DNA of 64,000 nt. It comes from Candidula unifasciata (lineage: Eukaryota > Mollusca > Gastropoda > Stylommatophora > Geomitridae). The stretch lies in assembly GCA_905116865.2 (NCBI GenBank), contig CAJHNH020006890.1:1708843-1772842 (forward strand), written 5' to 3'. The notes beneath the pieces were generated by a model. It made no database searches and was not told the DNA's origin. It saw only the letters and a list, made by a program, of their open reading frames with translations. A program made the position numbers and the translations under genes. Below are positions 57,956 to 64,000 of the stretch, piece by piece (position 1 is the stretch's first letter; each line of letters starts with the position of its first letter).

Positions 57956-58169
57956 AGGATTCTTTTCATGTGGTTGTTTTGTTTGCCCATCTGCTTGCTT
58001 CTGAGGCTTAAAGGTTAGTAAAGGCATTTCAAAAATGTACCAGGTTTCGATTACCACAGAGAGAGGCTTAGAAAATGATAATTCTTACGACTTTCAGACA
58101 ATGGCACGAGAATCACATCGTGGTAGTATTTGAGGCTTTTTTGTATACTATGCTACAAGATAAAAGTAC

Positions 58170-58355
58170 AATGCAAAAGTAGAAACACCAAGAGCTAGTG
58201 GACGACTAAATAGAAGATGGATTTAGAGAGTTAGTGATACATTGAAGACTCCACAACATCACAGCAAACCATGCAGCCGAGCATGCCCTAGCTCAGATAC
58301 TGATCATCTGATAACGTGCGACGCCAAGCGGCACAAAGTAGAATGTGGACAAAAG
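58170..58355 (+). pseudogene. RTE-1 LINE 3' end
   Basis: AGATGGATTTAGAGAG (RRWI-type block), ACAACATCACAGCAAAC, CTGATCATCTGATAACGTGC and GACGCCAAGCGGCACAA align with 28960-29107 of the long copy. It ends at GGACAAAAGAA. Confidence 0.8.
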
Positions 58356-58689
58356 AAAGAAGAAATCAACAGCGGATGCATACATCTGCTACAGCCAGAC
58401 TCTAATGTGCAGATATCACGCATTGTTTCTGTAGAGCTCTTCTGCGAACTTCCTGAGTCTGAACTAGTGTAACTATAAGCCATCAACATATCGATGACAA
58501 TTACTGTTATAACCTATTAACAGCGTAAATAGGCGCCTTTGTGAAAAGAAGGTGTGTTTGTCGGAAAAGGGGTTGGGAGGTGCGAAAAAGGGGGGGGGGG
58601 GGGTGTTGTAGTAACATAGCTGGGCTTCTTCTTTATTTCCTCTTTAACCTTTTTTGTGTCAAGGGGGGATATATGATTATGCTTCCTGC
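58356..58689. other. No gene; G run near 58583-58601
   Basis: No motif recognised. Confidence 0.4.
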
Positions 58690-59103
58690 TTCTCTGCTCG
58701 TCTTAACCATTGCGCTTCTGTAGAGTTTCTCTGCTCGTCTTAACCATTGCGCTTCTGTAGAGTTTCTCTGCTCGTCTTAACCATTGCGCTTCTGTAGAGC
58801 TTCTCTGCTCGTCTTAACCATTGCGCTTCTGTAGAGTTTCTCTGCTCGTCTTAACCATTGCGCTTCTGTAGAGTTTCTCTGCTCGTCTTAACCATTGCGC
58901 TTCTGTAGAGTTTCTCTGCTCGTCTTAACCATTGCGCTTCTGTAGAGTTTCTCTGCTCGTCTTAACCATTGCGCTTCTGTAGAGTTTCTCTGCTCGTCTT
59001 AACCATTGCGCTTCTGTAGAGTTTCTCTGCTCGTCTTAACCATTGCGCTTCTGTAGAGTTTCTCTGCTCGTCTTAACCATTGCGCTTCTGTAGAGTTTCT
59101 CTG
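58690..59103. repeat. Minisatellite, 37-bp unit, 11 copies
   Basis: Nearly identical copies contain TTCTCTGCTCGTCTTAACC and ATTGCGCTTCTGTAGAG. Very low divergence suggests recent expansion. Confidence 0.97.
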
Positions 59104-59178
59104 ATATTTTATACCGATCTTGTTTTTTGGGGTCTTCATCGTGCTCTATGTTCTTCTTCTCTTTTAGTGTACGCATTG

Positions 59179-59678
59179 TTTGGTATAGCTTCACAATGCC
59201 TTGTATGGTGTAGCGTCACAATGCATTGTATGGTGTAGCGTTACGATGCATTTTATGGTGTAGCGTCACAATGCATTTTAGGTTATAGCGTTACAATGCA
59301 TTTTATGGTATAGCGTCACAATGAGTTGTATGGTAAAGCGTCACAATGAGTTGTATGGTATAGCGTCACAATGAGTTGTATGGTATAGCGTCACAATGAG
59401 TTGTATGGTATAGCGTCACAATGAGTTGTATGGTATAGCGTCACTATGCATTGTATGGTATAGCGTCACAATGAGTTGTTTTGTATAGAGTCACACTGCA
59501 TTCTATGGTATAGAGTCACAATGCGTTGTATGGTATAGAGTCACACTGCATTGTATGGTATAGAGTCACACTGCATTGTATGGTATAGAGTCACAATGCA
59601 TTGTATGGTGTAGCGTCACAATGCATTGCATGGTATAGCGTCACAATGCACTGTATGGTATTGCGTCACAATGCATTC
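59179..59678. repeat. Minisatellite, 25-bp unit, ~20 copies
   Basis: The unit resembles TATGGTATAGCGTCACAATG plus AGTTG or CATTG, unrelated in sequence to the 37-bp array next to it and more diverged. Confidence 0.95.
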
Positions 59679-59819
59679 TCTCTCTAAGCCGATAAATCAT
59701 TTATTTGCTGTCTGAGTGTATATAATGTTCCAGCTGGCATAACTTCACCAATGCACATACAAGTTAGAACAAGTCACTTATTTAAAATATTAAGGATCCA
59801 TTTTAAGTAAGATGGGGTC

Positions 59820-60395
59820 AAGACTAAAAATAATGTCTAGGCTTGCTCAGACAACATCAGTCCTTGCCAAGCAGCAAACATTGTGGAGATTCAAAAACAT
59901 TTTACGCAAAAGTAAGTTCGATTGCTAAGAGCACTAGCTGATAGTACATTTGCATATGGCTGTGAAACGTGGACCTCGAAAGCTAAACTCGAAAGGAATT
60001 TACAAGCATTTGAAATGTTTCAGAAAAATTCATGGCATATCACATTTCAAACAAAGAGGTTCGTTATATAATTATACAGCACACTGGCAACTATGAACCT
60101 TTAACTTCAGTGAAAAGGCGAAACATGCGATGGTAAAGACATGTAATATGATCTAATGGCCCCTCAAAACAATACTACAGAGCTCAGTAGTGTGAAAGAG
60201 GAGAAGAGGCAGACCAAGAAAGACCTGGCTGCAGAACCTGACTGACTGGACAGACCTCAGGCCTGCACTCATGAAGTCCATCGCAACTGACCGCTAAAGT
60301 TGGAGAGAGCTGATCAGACAGTCAAAAGAAACTGGTGACCTAACGAAAAGCAGTTCTACTGGATAATGATGATTATGGTGATGATGATGATGAAT
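59820..60395 (+). pseudogene. RTE-like LINE C-terminus and GAT tail
   Basis: Reads SRLKIMSRLAQTTSVLAKQQ, LLRALADSTFAYGCETWTSK, LERNLQAFEMFQK, then, frameshifted, a GRPRKTWLQNLTDWTD-like block and a tail of GATGATGATGATGA at the end. Typical RTE-type 3' end. Confidence 0.8.
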
Positions 60396-61130
60396 ATAAT
60401 GTAAAATTAGTTCTTTCACGACCTTTTCTCTAATGACCTCATTTCTGATTGTATCTCAACTGGTCAACCCTGCAGCGTTTTTCATCATCTCATTTCCGTG
60501 GTCACTAACGTTTTCGTTCTTGTTTGTTGCGTGCAGCTATGACTGGTACTGGTAGAGTGGGAATGGATGTGCTTTGTATAAAATATCTCTTTGTGCTGAT
60601 CGGCATTTTCTTATGCTGTAAAAGAGCGACTAGCTGTTACGATACTTGGTTTGCTTTACTGCATCTGAGGTTATTTTCTTAATCCAATTTACCATCTTCG
60701 GCGAACATTGTGCCCAGATATTTAAATTCAGATGCCTGTTTAACTGTTTAATATATTTGCTCTCCTCTTCTGTGTTTGGGTTCTTCTTCTTTCTTCATAT
60801 TGACATGACTTATGTCTTTTCAGTGTTGATATTTGACTACCGGCCTGAAAGTCGTCGATTTCACATAGAGTCGTATTTTTTTCTTTTCAAAACTGACTTT
60901 AGTTACCAGGTCGTCCCGGAAAATGGGTACTAGGAAACTCCATTGGATCTAAGGGTGCCCAGTGTGATGTTGAGCTCATCAGCTATCGAGTGCCGATTCT
61001 AGCGTGACATTCTAGATGCGCTAAAAAAGGGTTTTTCTTTTTTTTTTTTCTTTGACCTATAACCAGACGAGTGGAACAGAATACTATTCTCAGTAAAATA
61101 ACTACTACTACTTATTCTTTCTATACAATA
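60396..61130. other. No gene recognised
   Basis: No domain recognised. Confidence 0.4.
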
Positions 61131-61249
61131 TATGCACGGCGAGAAATGGACCACAGTGTCGTCAAGCAAAACCGCCTCGTACACAGTGATACTTATTATA
61201 GACATAGGATGCGGGGAATGGATAGCTAGTGAAGCAGAGTCGAAGGTGA

Positions 61250-61665
61250 AGGAAATGATCAGTGAGAACTCCCGCACATGTGACATCATTATTATATACA
61301 CAGATAGGTCCGCAGTGAGAGGTGTTAGTGTGGTTTTAGTGCAAAGACGAATGGGCACTGAAAATATAGAGCTCGCGAACAGCGTCCCTACATCCAGTAT
61401 GATAATGGAGTTGGAGGCAATAACGGCAGCATTCTATGGCTTAAGAGCAGTACAGTCCGATGTGTGGTAATTGTAACGAACTCATAGAGCGTGCTTCGGA
61501 AAATTAAACTGGCCCCCGACACCAATATACCTTGACGAGACTCAGCTCAGAAGTATATCACGGATTTTCTGTCCAGGACGTTTCGGTGTGCGAGGTAACG
61601 AGCAGGCTGGAAGATTAACTGCTATCGCTTCAATTCCACTTCCTTTTCAGAAAAAAAAAAACTCA
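61250..61665 (+). pseudogene. LINE RNase H fragment
   Basis: IIIYTDRSAVRGVSVVLVQR (first acidic block), SSMIMELEAITAAFYGLRAV (second), then, after a stop near 61470, a block readable as IFCPGRFGVRGNEQAGRL (third; the usual final Asp is Gly). Broken by stops. Confidence 0.8.
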
Positions 61666-61674
61666 ACTACGTTC

Positions 61675-62560
61675 AATCTGCTGCTAGCTAGCCGAAGCTG
61701 CCAACAGTCTCCGGTTATATTTATGGTCTTGATTGTTTGAACTATTTTCGTGGCTGAAGTTCTGGTATTTGCGCTGTCTCTGGACTTAATGCTTCTTTCC
61801 TACAAGTCAGACCGCCCATTCCCTATCCTGTTGTCAACTGTGTTTTTCTTTCCCTTTCATTTCTAATGTTTCCTCCTTGGTTTCAGCTCCTTCTGATTTG
61901 GCCAGGCGTATTTTGTAGGAAAGCAAGCTTCTGAACATAATGAGCTTTGGACCACCAATTATAGTTTTAAATTTTAAGTATTTCACTTTGCCGAAAAGTA
62001 CTGAAAACAGTTTCTGGGTTAGGATAGACCCGAAATGTGAAAATATTTCGCGTGTGACCATAATGGTCTCATAGTTGTCTTCCTGCAAAAGTACGGGTTA
62101 ATACTGTCATGGAGATGTGTGTGAAATGTTAGGTGGAGTCTCACAATAATTATTTTCGTTAATTATTAAAGTGTGGTCCGATTATGTCTTTTTGGGTTAG
62201 TAGCTAGGCTCCGGCGTACGTAAATACCAGATCCTTAAATACGCAACACGTCATAAGTCTTTACCATCGTACCAATCCAGGGGGAAAGGGGAGGGGCTGA
62301 AATAGGTGGTAAGGTGCTCTGGTCCTGTCAGTATCGATCCATTTGTCTTCCCTATTTGCTGTCAGTCTTATCCTATTGTGAGTCCCACCAGTCATGTTTA
62401 TGTTAGATGCATGATGTGGAATTAGATGATTATAAGTATAATGGAGTAAATGGATGTACACCATCAAGTGTATGCTAACATGCACCCGAGCATCCATACA
62501 CAACATTACATGTTTGCACACCTTTTCACACATATCCATGCATGCATAACAATATGGATA
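61675..62560. repeat. Dispersed repeat E, copy 2 (lacks the LTR-like insertion)
   Basis: Colinear with 45770-46008, 48025-48330 and 48600-48850. Carries the single GTAGG (61915-61919) that is duplicated around the 2-kb insertion in copy 1. Confidence 0.8.
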
Positions 62561-63347
62561 CAAACCTATTTGACATTTCCTACACTTGCGTTCTCTTTCT
62601 TACCTGCCTATCAATGCAATCATTTCAACACTTACATTCATATAAGCATGTTCTTACACCTCCACATTAATTCACATGTCTGCATCGACGTCCGTTATAA
62701 GTGGGTTTGGTTCACTTATCGATAGGAAAGAGGGGATATATGAGCGAAAGGCATATATGAACGACTATATAGATGTATAACTGTGCGAGTAAAAAGAAAG
62801 GTATGGGTAAGAACTACAAGTAGGATATATTGTGATCTGGGCAGTGTTCTACACGGTCGAAGGCTATTTGAGATCAAACTGACAGTACAGTAGCGCAGAC
62901 ACAGAATCCACACACTGAAAGATCAATTCAACGGGGGTAAGAAGAAGTTATGGGAGGTATTCAACATTAAAAGAAAAGCATAGGCAGACTTTTATTTTTA
63001 TTACTGGTACTAATATTATATCTACTCTCTGGTGGCTGCTTAAGAAGGGGACAGAGCACGTCTGGAAATGTTTCAAGTTAAGTGGTGTCATTTTTAAAAT
63101 GATTTATTGATTGATTCATGCATTAATTTATTCAGTACGTTTACCATATGCGTATTGGGCAAGAGATGATGGAATTCCACTGAGCCAAATTCGTGCTAAA
63201 GACTGCGTCATGAACTTGCTGACTGATGAAGATAAACTATCGTGTCCTGATATTTGATTTAACGAAGGGCTCAGTTTAATGTTTCGTAACCGATCATAGA
63301 ATGCGAGAGACATATGCTACATTATTAGACACAGTAATTAAGATACA
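62561..63347. other. No gene; upstream region of GPCR 3
   Basis: No conserved motif recognised. An in-frame TAA (63339-63341) lies just before the GPCR 3 start. Confidence 0.4.
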
Positions 63348-64000
63348 ATGACGATGACGGAGCAGAGCGACAGAGTTGCTGAAGGTCAATGTGTAGATTT
63401 ATCAGAGAACTTAGTCGTCAGCACTGAGCACTCACTCACTGTAGATATCATCAACATTTATGTTCCTTTGTTCGTGTCCGTGTGTGCAACAGTAAGCAAT
63501 ATTGTCAACATTATTATATTTTGGAAGTTAGGGCTCAAGGACAGCATGAGTGTTGGGCTGTTCTCCTTGTCAGTGTCTGACTTTCTCACAACGTTATTGT
63601 TTATCCTAGTATCTGTTTGCTATCTGACCAACAACGTTTTGCCGTGCAGTCAAATCGATGCATGGGAACTTGGCTTCTTCGCTTTTGGCTGGATGATGGA
63701 TGCCATGTATTTGACATCTTGCTGGATCATTGCTGTGATAACTATAGAACGATGTTTCTGTGTTGTTTTCCCTTTCAAAGTAAAACAGATGTTTACAAGA
63801 TTTCGCAGCGTCATAGTAATCTATCTCATCTACTTGACAAATATAGGGTTTCACATACCTGTGTATCTAGCACGTAAAATGGCGTGGATAGAAAAACCTT
63901 TGAAGCCTAGAGATGTTAACCTAACTATAACATTGGTACGCGTGTTTACAACATTATCTGTTAACAAATCCGGAAAGTTAGAAAAGATCTTCGATGTTAC
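63348..64000 (+). CDS. Chemosensory-type class-A GPCR, gastropod family (GPCR 3), 3' end beyond window
   Basis: Open from ATG at 63348 (second ATG at 63354) to the window edge: 217 residues, covering the N-terminus to the start of helix 5. Helix 1 has VSNIVNIIIFWKLGLKDSMS, helix 2 LFSLSVSDFLTT, helix 3 YLTSCWIIAVITIERCFC (ERC at 134-136), then VVFPFKVKQMFTRFRS, helix 4, and an extracellular loop with an NLT sequon (N191). No stop or frameshift so far. It is very close to GPCR 2 around helix 3. An in-frame TAA 7 bp upstream fixes the start region. Confidence 0.9.
   Translation, partial: MTMTEQSDRVAEGQCVDLSENLVVSTEHSLTVDIINIYVPLFVSVCATVSNIVNIIIFWKLGLKDSMSVGLFSLSVSDFLTTLLFILVSVCYLTNNVLPCSQIDAWELGFFAFGWMMDAMYLTSCWIIAVITIERCFCVVFPFKVKQMFTRFRSVIVIYLIYLTNIGFHIPVYLARKMAWIEKPLKPRDVNLTITLVRVFTTLSVNKSGKLEKIFDV

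Noticed and set aside
63606..63877. Short frames on both strands within the last kilobase
   Set aside because: They overlap GPCR 3 in other frames; the receptor frame is open from 63348 to the edge.

Overview
The window looks like gene-poor, repeat-saturated animal DNA, most likely from a heterobranch gastropod (sea slug or sea hare type). The only intact-looking host genes are three intronless class-A GPCRs on the + strand (23067-24194, 37572-38642, and one that starts at 63348 and runs off the end). They share the signatures KLGxKDSMS, SCWI(T/I)AVI(S/T)IER and VVFPFKVK, which I recognise from the gastropod chemosensory receptor family (Aplysia/Elysia type). The organism and family call rest on recognition of these motifs, not on a search.

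Almost everything else is decayed mobile DNA. I see at least four RTE-like LINE families: RTE-1 (27.1, 4.7, 12.7 and 58.2 kb), RTE-2 (34.1 kb), RTE-3 (11.4 and 44.3 kb) and RTE-A (10.6, 22.8 and 35.8 kb). There are several LINE families carrying RNase H (2.4, 5.3, 8.5, 15.7, 26.3, 49.5, 50.7, 52.8 and 61.1 kb). A restriction-like-endonuclease (R2-superfamily) LINE has three 3' ends (13.8, 17.8 and 57.5 kb). Other elements are a Tc1/mariner-type DDE transposase pseudogene (51.4 kb), a hAT-like element with 8-bp target duplications (10.1-11.3 kb), fold-back/TIR elements (6.1-7.6 kb), a 2-kb LTR-like insertion with 5-bp target duplications (46.0-48.0 kb), and two tRNA-like SINE families.

Layout: 0-9 kb minisatellite, LINE and SINE debris, then two fold-back elements; 10-15 kb hAT element, RTE pieces and the best R2-like copy; 15.5-17.1 kb a LINE end with a giant CTAA array; 17.8-21.6 kb second R2-like copy and two minisatellites; 23-24.6 kb GPCR 1; 26-29.4 kb RTE-1; 30.9-36.2 kb nested retroelements; 37.5-38.7 kb GPCR 2; 39.7-44.3 kb a 4.6-kb 43-bp satellite; 44.3-51 kb SINEs, the LTR-like insertion and LINE ends; 51.4-52.7 kb transposase; 54.7-56.5 kb SINE-like repeats; 58.7-59.7 kb two minisatellites; 59.8-62.6 kb LINE remnants; 63.3 kb GPCR 3.

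The most interesting pattern is that tandem arrays repeatedly grow from retroelement 3' ends. The 43-bp satellite unit is recognisably the 3' terminus of an RTE-3 LINE whose remnant still abuts the array. The CTAA array continues from a LINE tail, and a TCAC array from a SINE-like end. I found no convincing new enzyme system, CRISPR array or operon-like cluster.
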